From the NCBI GenBank assembly GCA_910584235.1, contig CAJTZD010000054.1:1-24092 (forward strand): a stretch of DNA of 24,092 bases, written 5' to 3'. Shown piece by piece: positions 1-7,116 of this stretch. A program made the translations under genes and the position numbers. Position 1 is the stretch's first letter. Each line of letters begins with the position of its first letter. Source of the DNA: an uncultured Acetatifactor sp. GTDB lineage: Bacteria; Bacillota; Clostridia; Lachnospirales; Lachnospiraceae. The notes beneath the pieces were generated by a model that saw only the letters and a program-made list of their open reading frames with translations, had not been told where the DNA came from and did not search any database.

Positions 1-22
1 ACGCTTTCGCTTACTCTATTCT

Positions 23-51
23 CCCCAGCATAGCTGGGGGATTAGCTTTTT
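23..51 (+). terminator. Terminator-like hairpin at left edge
   Basis: A perfect 7-bp stem (CCCCAGC at 23-29, GCTGGGG at 33-39) with a 3-base loop is followed seven bases later by five T residues (47-51). The gap between stem and T-run makes it a weak intrinsic terminator. The gene it would serve lies outside the window, and the T-run favours the plus strand. Confidence 0.35.
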
Positions 52-128
52 CATTTAAAGATAAGTATATCCTAGTGTTTCTATTTTTGGATTTGTGAGT
101 GCAAAGCGTTTTTAGAGTGCATAAAGTA

Positions 129-157
129 TAGAAATCCGGAAAAATTTCTGATATACT
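129..157 (+). promoter_or_regulatory. Probable promoter of the Uma2 gene with a palindrome in its spacer
   Basis: A -10 box TATACT (152-157) lies 17 bases after a -35-like TAGAAA (129-134, four of six consensus bases). The spacer region contains the inverted repeat AGAAAT (130-135) / ATTTCT (144-149), a possible operator. Transcription would start about 25 bases before the ATG at 189. The assignment rests on motif matching only. Confidence 0.45.
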
Positions 158-188
158 ATACTTACTAAAACAGGAAGCAGGTATTATC

Positions 189-695
189 ATGAATAATATT
201 CAAATAACGGATATGGCCGGCGCTTATATCGAACATTCCATGGTAATCACAAATTTTGTGGGAATTGTAGGCAGCCAGCTGAAAAACAGTATGTGTCGCG
301 TATTTCCGGATAACGTACAGTATACATGGTGGTTTGGGGATGAAAAGAAAACCGTGATTCCGGATGCTTCTATCAATTGTCAGATCAGATCAAGACGCGG
401 AAATACGTTCGTCAATGCGCCTCAATTTGTGATGGAAGTATTGTCTGATTCAACAGAAAAGTATGACAGGACAGAAAAGAAAGATATCTATTGTAAAGAG
501 GAGATCAATGAATACTGGATTGTGGACTGGCCTAAACGGCAGGTAGAAATTTACACCCTGGATTATGATGAAAATCAGGAGCCGCGGTATGTTCTTTTCA
601 AGACCATAACGGAGGCAAATAAGGACGAACTGAAAATTTTACACTTTCCTCATGTTAAAATCGATTTTGACGAATTGTTTGATACGGAGTGGTAG
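189..695 (+). CDS. Uma2-family putative restriction endonuclease (DUF820)
   Basis: This 168-residue protein has the layout of the Uma2/DUF820 family, a PD-(D/E)XK nuclease fold common in bacteria and mostly of unknown biological role. Visible marks are IPDASI (residues 57-62, with the motif II aspartate D59), VMEVLSDST (81-89, with E83), a D-x3-K element around 93-97 and the family signature EYWIVD (108-113). Length is slightly short of the usual 180-200. The start at 189 follows an AGGAAG/GCAGG purine-rich stretch and a likely promoter. It is the only plus-strand gene I support here. No toxin, antitoxin or methylase partner is visible next to it. In many genomes such genes are numerous and mobile. 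Family assignment is firm; cellular function is unknown. Confidence 0.85.
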   Translation: MNNIQITDMAGAYIEHSMVITNFVGIVGSQLKNSMCRVFPDNVQYTWWFGDEKKTVIPDASINCQIRSRRGNTFVNAPQFVMEVLSDSTEKYDRTEKKDIYCKEEINEYWIVDWPKRQVEIYTLDYDENQEPRYVLFKTITEANKDELKILHFPHVKIDFDELFDTEW

Positions 696-778
696 GAAAA
701 TAGGCAAGATCAAGTAGTAGCTTCCAGCATTCTTTCCTTGACTCCAACCATCCCTGGGTTGAGTTCGAAACCAAACTA

Positions 779-1249
779 TCATATTGGGGAGTATAAAAAA
801 ATCAATACTGCAAAAGCGGCTAAAATTAACAGCAATATCCCCCAAGTCATAGGGTGATTTTTCGTTTGACACGTTCCTGATTGGGATGGTTCATACTGGA
901 TTATTGTAGTCTTTTTCGTATCAGTAGATTTTGACGAAGAACGAAACCTAGTCTCTTTATAACATAATGCGAGCGGGTCAGTCTGCCTCATAATACGCTG
1001 ATAAAATTCATCCAGCCAAGCTGTATCCTTGTCTGAGCACATATTACTTTCATTAGCATAATTTTCATGGACAATCTGATTTCGTATGTACCGATAATGC
1101 TTAAGCTGCAAATAATCTTTTTTCCATCCGCCTACGTAAAAATCCCCATTCGATTCCTGCTCCATATCCCTGATATAGCCAGTAACACCAATACCATTCA
1201 TATCCTTGCATAAGTTGTCAAGATATTTATATGCCTCCAGAAATCCCAT
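779..1249 (-). CDS. Small tail-anchored protein with HEPN-like motif (possibly DUF6548)
   Basis: A 156-residue protein with two parts. Residues 1-100 are a soluble, mostly helical domain containing YRYIRNQIVHE (53-62), whose R56-N57-x3-H61 spacing matches the R-x4-6-H motif of HEPN domains. Residues 101-132 form a polar linker, and 135-153 a single hydrophobic segment that ends three residues from the C-terminus, so the soluble domain should face the cytoplasm from a tail anchor. The overall pattern, including the DPLALCYKE end of the domain, recalls Firmicute proteins annotated DUF6548; I give that from memory and with low certainty. HEPN proteins are often RNases, but many HEPN-like domains are inactive. 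It lies downstream of the DUF4230 gene in the same direction but is separated from it by a terminator, so it is probably its own unit. Confidence 0.6.
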   Translation of the reverse strand: MGFLEAYKYLDNLCKDMNGIGVTGYIRDMEQESNGDFYVGGWKKDYLQLKHYRYIRNQIVHENYANESNMCSDKDTAWLDEFYQRIMRQTDPLALCYKETRFRSSSKSTDTKKTTIIQYEPSQSGTCQTKNHPMTWGILLLILAAFAVLIFLYSPI

Positions 1250-1307
1250 AACTTTCCCATCACTTCCTCGCTAAAATAATTTAGATCCATATTCAAAAAT
1301 ATGCCGC

Positions 1308-1334
1308 AAGGCTCCTCCATTATGGGGGAGCCTT
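1308..1334 (-). terminator. Stem-loop terminator behind the DUF4230 gene
   Basis: AAGGCTCC (1308-1315) pairs with GGAGCCTT (1327-1334); the inner part of the hairpin also pairs. It lies 30 bases after the DUF4230 stop codon and before the next minus-strand gene. The T-run on the minus strand is poor and displaced, so efficiency is uncertain. Confidence 0.55.
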
Positions 1335-1363
1335 ATTTAGATTATTAGGGAATAGTAAATCAC

Positions 1364-2092
1364 TTAATACTCCCCCTGGTTTATTCTCTCAATCACCTCA
1401 AACGTGATATCATATCCCAATTCTTGCACCAAGTCAGTATCTATCAGCTTATAAATAATCGCTTTCGCATTTTCAAAAGCCTTATCCAATAACCCGTTTT
1501 CAATCGCCCGCTTCTCCATAGCATCTTTGCTGTTGGCATCAAACGCTCTGATATCTTCAATCTTGAGTTTATTGAATAAACCATCTCTCTCGTCAAGTGT
1601 TTCAATGCTCTCGTCATCTACCTCATGAGAAAGTATTTCCGCCTTTGGAATATGTACAATAATCTCTTTTTTAGCCTCGTTTACTTCCGCCGTAACTTTG
1701 CGGATGTTCACCCCTGCCTTGATGGAGCCGTCCCATTTTGCGATAAATGACTTCGTGGTAAATGAAAACGGAATTTCCTTTCCAAACAGTTCTGCGGGAT
1801 CCTCAAATTTTCCGGCATCTGTGTATAGATATTCAATGGTCGCAAGTTCGCCGATATCACGGATTTCCGCGTTTATCACAGCAATATCTATCTCCTGGGC
1901 GGCCTCCTCATAAACGGCCACCGGTTCTGAAAGTCTGTCGACTTCCTCTTCCAGTTGCTTGATCGTTGCTTCATATTTCTCTTTGGCACTTGAATACCCC
2001 TTGTAAAATATTCCCAGAACGATGACTACAAGAGCAGCAATAACTATTAGTGCTATAAGTTTTTTGCCTTTCTTTTGAATGAGTGACGCCAT
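1364..2092 (-). CDS. DUF4230 domain membrane-anchored protein
   Basis: This 242-residue protein begins with a basic stretch (KKGKK) and one transmembrane helix at about residues 13-30, followed by a short coiled-coil-like segment (YEATIKQLEEEVDRL). The remaining extracytoplasmic part has the DUF4230 pattern: a start around ELATIEYLYTDAGKF, then paired beta strands (FIAKWDGSIKAGVNI, EIIVHIPKAEILSHEVD) and a C-terminal helix-rich stretch ending FEVIERINQGEY. DUF4230 proteins are widespread and without a known biochemical role. The start is supported by AAAGGAGG located 8 bases upstream of the ATG. A MITE-like element begins 38 bases upstream of the start, where a promoter would normally lie, so its expression may depend on that element. 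Confidence 0.8.
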   Translation of the reverse strand: MASLIQKKGKKLIALIVIAALVVIVLGIFYKGYSSAKEKYEATIKQLEEEVDRLSEPVAVYEEAAQEIDIAVINAEIRDIGELATIEYLYTDAGKFEDPAELFGKEIPFSFTTKSFIAKWDGSIKAGVNIRKVTAEVNEAKKEIIVHIPKAEILSHEVDDESIETLDERDGLFNKLKIEDIRAFDANSKDAMEKRAIENGLLDKAFENAKAIIYKLIDTDLVQELGYDITFEVIERINQGEY

Positions 2093-2130
2093 TTTAAATT
2101 CCTCCTTTACATATAATATTGGTTTTTAAG

Positions 2131-2239
2131 TAGTGTCTGCTGATTAAGTCCTAAAATCATTGATTTTACTAACTTTATGGCATATTTATGATAAAGTATG
2201 TTTTCGCGTGGCTCAACTGAATTTAATCAGCAAACACTA
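2131..2239. mobile_element. MITE-like element with inverted ends and TA flanks
   Basis: The sequence GTGTCTGCTGATTAA (2133-2147) reappears inverted as TTAATCAGCAAACAC (2223-2237), matching at 14 of 15 positions, with both copies bordered by TA (2131-2132 and 2238-2239). The 109-bp interval is AT-rich and holds no ORF, which fits a miniature inverted-repeat transposable element with a TA target duplication as in the IS630/Tc1-mariner group. Family assignment is inference; no transposase is present in this window. Confidence 0.6.
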
Positions 2240-2266
2240 TTTATAGCTTAACACAGGGCAAACCCC

Positions 2267-2647
2267 TTATTTGCTAGTATTTATTTGCAGTTGCTTACCA
2301 TCCGACTCAACAATAATATCACCTTTTTGATCGGTTCTGTAAACCATTACATTCGCCTGTTCAAGAAGATCCAGTGTTTCTACATCAGGATGTTCGTATA
2401 TATTACCTGCTCCTACAGAGATTACTGCATAGTCTGGCATGAAAGTTCTGATGAAGCGATATAATTTAGAACTAGAAGAACCGTGATGTGGCATTTTGAT
2501 CAGATCAATTTTATAAGCCTCATCCTTTTCGTTCTCATATCTATCAGAAATTCTTGTCTGGGCATCACCTTCTATGTCGCCAGTAAATAGGAACTTGGTT
2601 TTGCCATAAGTAATCATATGCATTCTCAATAGCACAGATTTCAGCAA
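2267..2647 (-). pseudogene. C-terminal fragment of ComEC-like metallo-beta-lactamase-fold hydrolase
   Basis: About 126 residues correspond to the C-terminal half of the metallo-beta-lactamase domain found in ComEC/Rec2 and related secreted hydrolases. The marks are ITYGKTKFLFTGD (12-24, with the metal-ligand Asp of the TGD motif), MPHHGSSSS (52-60, the conserved HHGS) and YAVISVGAGN (73-82) followed by the EHP that closes the fold. The N-terminal half with the HxHxDH metal-binding motif is absent, so it cannot be an active hydrolase. The only in-frame starts are a TTG at 2647 with an in-frame TAA just upstream, and internal ATGs. It overlaps the lipoprotein fragment at 2565 in another frame. 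The simplest reading is that both are parts of one former gene for a lipid-anchored hydrolase that lost its middle in an out-of-frame deletion. Confidence 0.75.
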
Positions 2648-3005
2648 AACGCTTTATGGAATCTTCATTCAGCGTTTTCAGACCATCTAGGTTATATTCC
2701 TGTGTCATATCAACCATATAATCGAAAGCTCGGTTCCTATTTTTCATAACAGTAGCTTTTTCTTCGTCATCCTCTTCTTCATCTTCAGGATTTTCGGTCG
2801 AAATAACATCAGCTTCGTTTTCGGTTACTTCGTCTATTATTGTTACTTCCGAAGTAGAAGAAGTCTCTATTTCAACCGAACCGGTTTCTGCCTGTAAACT
2901 TTCAGATGTTGTAAATGATGGTATATTTGTATTATTACTACCACACCCAACCATTGATATTGCAAGGACAATCGCCAAGGCTCTAGCATACATTTTCTTT
3001 CTCAT
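2565..3005 (-). pseudogene. N-terminal lipoprotein fragment of the same broken hydrolase gene
   Basis: Starting at the ATG at 3005, which has a GGAAAGG ribosome binding site, this frame encodes a lipoprotein signal peptide (MRKKMYARA, then a hydrophobic core) with lipobox MVGC, the lipidated Cys being residue 21. A Ser/Thr/Glu-rich linker follows, with a strongly acidic run EDEEEDDEE, and then a helical piece (DMTQEYNLDGLKTLNED). The last 20 or so residues read the metallo-beta-lactamase DNA in the wrong frame and stop at 2565. The piece therefore looks like the anchor and linker of a surface hydrolase whose catalytic half continues in another frame. It could still be made as a short lipoprotein; no function can be assigned. 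Confidence 0.6.
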
Positions 3006-3046
3006 AATATAACCCTTTCCATTCCTTGATTGTCTGTGTTCACACA

Positions 3047-3244
3047 TCAACCGCGCCAAATTTTGTATTTTCCTGATGTAATTCGCTTATCTACTGGCTT
3101 TTCTGCACTACTTGAAATAATCCAATCTCTTCCTAACTTTGAAGTTCTATTGATACGCCCCTCAGAACAATAGGTCTGAACTCTTCGAGGTGTAACTTTT
3201 CAAAGTTCTACAGCCTCTCTTATACTCATATATTCTTCGATCAT
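3047..3244 (-). pseudogene. Helix-turn-helix DNA-binding protein gene interrupted by in-frame TGA
   Basis: Read from the ATG at 3244, the frame gives MIEEYMSIREAVEL, then a TGA (3200-3202), then KVTPRRVQTYCSEGRI, SKLGRDWII and a tail SAEKPVDKRITSGKY before a second TGA at 3047. This is the pattern of the short MerR/excisionase-like HTH proteins of Clostridia, in which the position of the TGA is normally a tryptophan (A-x-x-W-x-[IV]-[ST]-x-R-x-[IV]-Q). A single TGG to TGA change therefore broke the gene. Other genes in the window use TGA as a true stop, so recoding is unlikely. Its ATG overlaps the TGA of the upstream small ORF (ATGA), a sign of former translational coupling. Such small HTH proteins often accompany mobile or phage-defence genes. 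Confidence 0.7.
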
Positions 3245-3576
3245 ATAGAAATCTTCCAAAAATCAGACGCTTCGTTACATCTGCTGGCACTGCCCAGGTA
3301 TATGCAATTCTCATTGTACCAAGCCTCGCCCATCACGACATAAATTTTGAATTCGCCGCGTGCAAATCCCCGTTTTACTGATAACTGCTTAATTGAAATA
3401 TAATCCTTGCTGGATACCTCGCAAGAAATTCTTATGTCAATTATAGTCGAAATAGCGAACATAATCAATATCTTTTCAAGAATGTTTCTGTTCTCGCAAG
3501 ACATATTATTGCTCTCCATGATATTCTGTTTTTCTGCTGTATTTTGATCTACATGCATTAACTTTACATCATGCAA
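3241..3576 (-). CDS. Small protein of unknown function
   Basis: A frame of 111 residues that I do not recognise. It would start at a TTG (3576) preceded at 5 bases by a GGAGG; the next in-frame ATG is seven residues further. Residues 34-50 (LEKILIMFAISTIIDIR) are hydrophobic and could be one weak membrane segment or a buried helix. The C-terminal part (GFARGEFKIYVVMGEAWYNENC) looks like ordinary folded protein. It begins 8 bases after the stop of the NB-ARC fragment and its end overlaps the start of the broken HTH gene by 4 bases, so all three may once have been one transcript. It may itself be a remnant of a larger gene. Confidence 0.35.
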   Translation of the reverse strand: MHDVKLMHVDQNTAEKQNIMESNNMSCENRNILEKILIMFAISTIIDIRISCEVSSKDYISIKQLSVKRGFARGEFKIYVVMGEAWYNENCIYLGSASRCNEASDFWKISI

Positions 3577-3584
3577 TCCCCCTC

Positions 3585-5378
3585 CTACCCCCGAAGTATC
3601 TCCTCCCGATACCCCTCCTCAATCACTTTCACCACCCCCAATTCCCGGTTCCGCCAGTTCTCCTCGTCAATCACGCCAAGCACTTCTCTGCATTTCTCAA
3701 AATCCCCTTTCAAATAATAAGCATCCAGCAGGCATGTATACAGATCTACCTTTTTCCGGATATACGGAACCACAGACTTATACGCGTCTTTCTCACAAAG
3801 GCGTATTCCCTCTTTAAACTTTTCGGCCGCTTTCTCATATTCCTTAAACTCAAAAAGCACACTGGCCCAAGGAATAAACAGTTGGTCGATTATACTCAAA
3901 TCCGAGTCCAATATATTCTGCGCAATCTCTTTGACTATAGACATGTTCAGTTCCACCATTTCAAGGTCTCTTCCTATCAGCGCGTCAAACCAGGCGCTTA
4001 CGAGATAATATGACAGCCAAATATCGGAATCCTGCGGTGCATATTCCTCGGCAGTATGTTTAGCCGTATCAAGCAGACTCATAATCTTCCTGTACATCCA
4101 TGGATAGCTCAGCGTCAGCAAATGCGCTTTCCATAACAGTGCCCGTACATACAGTATCTTGCTGTCGTCCACTGTATCTCTCTTCAAATGCCAGATTGCC
4201 TTATCAATGGCATTGTTCTTCTTCCGGATATTGCCAGTCTGCGCATTGGGTCCATAATACCAATCTGTTATGTAGTCGTAATACCCTATCAGAATCATGT
4301 AATACATGCCCTTGATATAGTGACTGTGAAATCTTTGGGCTGCCATTTCTGCATTTTTCAGCTCCAAATAAGCCGATTCGTAGTCTTTCCTCTCTCCATA
4401 TATGATCATCATTCTATTGTAAAGATCCAGGATCACCTTTCCATCCATCTGCTTCCAATCGTCTTCGCTCAGAACGGACAGCCATTCCCTGGCATGCGTC
4501 AGGATATAATCCTCCCTCTCCAGCGGCACATTCATGAAACTCTGATATAAAAGCGCATAATACAGATTCGTCTTCTCCAGGCCAGGCTCCTTTCGATAGG
4601 AATCCAGAACCTCTTCCGCCATATTGAGCCACGCTCGCAGTTTTTGGTAATCTTTAACCTGCCTCTGATCACTGTTCGCAATGCGCTCCAGGAGAATATC
4701 TCCCTCAATCCCCAGTCCGTCCGCATACTCCCGTATCCTTGCGTCACACTTCGGATCTTCCTGCATGCTTGTTTTCATCATCTGCATGTCCTGTATCTGC
4801 TTCCGGGAAAGATTTTTCTTTTCTGCCTCCATTACGATCTGTTTCCAGATACCGAACACCACCAGGCCGCATACATTCTGGTCCAGCTCCGTCCATTCCC
4901 ACCGCCTGACGACCTCCCGCACTACCGGGTGCAGAGAAACCAAATCCTCATCTATCTGCACCCACCCCTCCCTGGCCAGTTCATTGATAGGATCCTTGGT
5001 ATCCAACGAGAGCATGTACGAAAAAGTGCTGATGCCTATACCTACTACCGAAAACATGGACAGAGCCTTCAGCATTGCCTTTTTTCCCTCGTCCATCTCC
5101 CCCGCCTGAAAAATCACCCCAATGATATCCGCCACCGTGTCCTGATAGAGCCGCCAGTCTTTTACATAGTCCACTTTCTCTGGAGCGATGTTCGAAAACC
5201 CCTTTTCACGCAGGAGCGCCGTTGCCTGGGCCACGGAGATGTGGCTGTACTTCACCTGCTTGGCAATCAGCTGCAGAGCCAATGTATGCCCGAATACCCT
5301 GTTGATCATCTCATCTACGCAGGCCAGTTCCGCCTCGTCAAGATCCCTTTCAGCATAGCGTTGGAAGAGGTCATACAA
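3585..5378 (-). pseudogene. NB-ARC/STAND-TPR protein, 5'-truncated (no P-loop)
   Basis: About 597 residues cover the second half of a STAND-class ATPase. Residues 23-42 carry the GxxLAL motif of the NB-ARC ARC1 region (GHTLALQLIAKQ). Residues 85-165 form a winged-helix region ending in SLHPVVREVV, whose LHP corresponds to the MHD sensor. From about 230 to the end are helical tetratricopeptide-like repeats (LEYALLYQ-type pairs, then FIPWASVLFEFKEYEKAAEKFKEG and DAYYLKGDFEKCREVLG). The N-terminal portion with Walker A and B is missing. The only available starts are a TTG at 5378 or later codons, and upstream the sequence changes into a group II intron. Intact relatives act as ATP-switch signalling or defence proteins; this one cannot bind ATP in the family's way and is most simply a truncated gene, although its long open frame suggests the loss is recent. 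Confidence 0.75.
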
Positions 5379-5406
5379 ATCCTCCCTGTCCGTATGTGAG
5401 TAGGGG

Positions 5407-5670
5407 CTCCCGAGGTAAGACTCTAATCTTTCGTTCCACAGCCTCTTGATTTACAACTTCGGTATATGTTTACCATTAGGGCTTTGGTTTGTTATGCAAC
5501 CTTACCCACCTAATCGCCTTATCAAGTTTCTGTTCGTAGGCTCGTGAACTTTGCTGCGCCACTTCCTCCATCCATACCATTACTGATACCGACTTGTGGT
5601 TCACTACACTTGGCGGTAAATACCCGTGGCTGGACTTGCACCGGCAAGATTAGCGCCATGCTCGGCACAC
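5407..5670 (-). mobile_element. 5' fragment of a group IIC intron (domain I only)
   Basis: On the minus strand the element starts at 5670 with GTGTGCC, the group II 5' consensus, followed by GAGCATGGC and GGTGCAAGTCC. Further in, GGTTGCATAACAAA and CCAAAGCCC (5479-5501) and TTACCTCGGGAG (end at 5407) match, from memory, landmarks of domain I of bacterial group IIC introns such as that of Oceanobacillus iheyensis. No reverse transcriptase ORF and no domains II-VI follow; instead the sequence runs into the truncated NB-ARC gene between about 5385 and 5407. The 5' end lies directly behind the T-run of an intrinsic terminator, the normal insertion site of class C introns. The remnant cannot splice or move. 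It fills most of the 354-base gap between the NB-ARC fragment and the GH1 gene. Confidence 0.8.
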
Positions 5671-5712
5671 AAAGAAAAACACCCGCTTTTCCCCTGAATG
5701 AAAAGCGAGTGT
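5671..5712 (-). terminator. Rho-independent terminator of the GH2-GH1 operon
   Basis: On the minus strand ACACTCGCTTTTC (5712-5700) pairs fully with GAAAAGCGGGTGT (5691-5679), one G-T pair included, giving a 13-bp stem with an 8-base loop, followed by TTTTTCTTT. It lies 20 bases after the GH1 stop codon. The intron remnant begins at the very next base after the T-run. Confidence 0.92.
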
Positions 5713-5732
5713 TTTGCATATATGAAAATTCC

Positions 5733-7061
5733 CTAACCTCGTATACCATAGCTTCCCAAAAACGCCAGGCTTTTCTTTGGCTGCCTTGTCTGCGTTGTTC
5801 TGTCCACCGCACAGAGCCCGAAAGTCATCTGATATCCTTTCTGCCACTCGAAGTTATCCATCAACGACCAGTGACAATATCCGATGAGCGGAATGCCATC
5901 GTCAATACAGCTGCCGATGCCTGCCAGAGCCGTCTTTATGAATTCAATTCGCTGGACGTCGTCGCTTGTTCCGATTCCATTTTCCGTGATCAGAATGGGC
6001 ATCTTGGGCATCTCGCTGTTGACCTTTCGGATTACATGTTCCAGCGCCTCCGGATATACCTCATAATCCATCTGTGTCAGGGCTGCTCCCTCCGGCGCCG
6101 CTTCTATCCCATTAGGGCCATATACGGACCTTGTATAGTTCTGAAGACCGAAGAAATCATCGTCCTTGATATAGGGAATATAGTGCGAAAATTCCTCGTT
6201 CCACTCCGCAGCCGCCTTTTCCTCTCCCCCCGGAATCCATTGAATATCATGGACGGATAGGGTGATTCCCACCTTGATTTGGGGTCTGACCAAACGGATT
6301 GCCGCCTTGGCCGCCTGATGCGCTTTACATACAATCAGATCTCCGTTCTCGGAAGCGGCGGATACAAAGGTGTGCGGCTGGGGCGTGCCAAATATCCTGG
6401 CATTTTCCATGGCTCCCAGCTTCAGTCTCTCCATTGGATCGCTTAGGTTGATTCCGACCTGAACCTGCCCCTCCAGCTTTTCTTTTTTCTTTTCCTCCTG
6501 GGGCGTTTTGGCGCCGGCTGCCGCCATCTTCGCCTGCATCATCTTCATGTATCGCTCCGAGATCGCTTTGATTTGAAGACGCATGTTCGCTTCATTAATG
6601 GTGCAGATGTAGTTGATCTCGTCTCCAAGTTTTTCCGCAATGTATTTCGCATAGACCGCAAAGCGTTCCACTACCATCTCGTCGTCCCATCCGCCGCGGC
6701 AGATCAGCCACTTGGGAGACGTGAAATGATGAAGCGTAACGACAGGCTCCACACCGTTTTCCCGGCAGCATGCAATCACTTTTCTGTAATGCTCCACTTC
6801 TGCCTCATCAAACCGGTCCATCTCAGGCTCGATTCTGGCCCACTCAATGGAAAAGCGATACGCATTCAGACCAGCATCAGCCAGCATCTTAATATCTTCC
6901 TCGTACTTATGATAGTGGTCAACCGCATCCAGCGACGGCTCCACAAAGCTGGAATACTCCATCTGTTCCATTGCCCAGTAATCGCTGTGGATATTGTTTC
7001 CCTCTACCTGGTGGGCGGCCGTAGACGCCCCGATGAAAAACTCCTTTGAAAATTTAGTCAT
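5733..7061 (-). CDS. Glycoside hydrolase family 1 (beta-glucosidase type)
   Basis: A 442-residue TIM-barrel enzyme of GH1, which hydrolyses beta-linked gluco-, galacto- or phospho-glycosides with retention. Visible motifs are FFIGASTAAHQVEG (8-21, with sugar-binding Q18), RFSIEWARI (69-77), TLHHFTSP (109-116), CTINEAN (153-159, acid/base E157), PILITENG (355-362, nucleophile E360) and the aglycone-site region YCHWSLMDNFEW. The acid/base motif reads NEA where most members have NEP. Between the two catalytic glutamates a charged helical stretch (residues 168-200) is unusual. No signal peptide, so it is cytoplasmic. It starts after a GGAGGGAATC ribosome binding site 55 bases behind the upstream GH2 gene without a terminator between, so the two are probably cotranscribed. 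A terminator follows. Whether it prefers free or phosphorylated glycosides cannot be read from the sequence, but the non-PTS symporter nearby favours free sugars. Confidence 0.93.
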   Translation of the reverse strand: MTKFSKEFFIGASTAAHQVEGNNIHSDYWAMEQMEYSSFVEPSLDAVDHYHKYEEDIKMLADAGLNAYRFSIEWARIEPEMDRFDEAEVEHYRKVIACCRENGVEPVVTLHHFTSPKWLICRGGWDDEMVVERFAVYAKYIAEKLGDEINYICTINEANMRLQIKAISERYMKMMQAKMAAAGAKTPQEEKKKEKLEGQVQVGINLSDPMERLKLGAMENARIFGTPQPHTFVSAASENGDLIVCKAHQAAKAAIRLVRPQIKVGITLSVHDIQWIPGGEEKAAAEWNEEFSHYIPYIKDDDFFGLQNYTRSVYGPNGIEAAPEGAALTQMDYEVYPEALEHVIRKVNSEMPKMPILITENGIGTSDDVQRIEFIKTALAGIGSCIDDGIPLIGYCHWSLMDNFEWQKGYQMTFGLCAVDRTTQTRQPKKSLAFLGSYGIRG

Positions 7062-7116
7062 GATTCCCTCCTGTAAAAATAATAAAAATGCTTTTATTCT
7101 TTGTTCATATTTCCCC

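Noticed and set aside
3200..3202. TGA read as tryptophan or selenocysteine
   Set aside because: alaS, GH43 and other genes in the window end with TGA, so TGA is not generally recoded, and a HTH protein gives no reason for selenocysteine.
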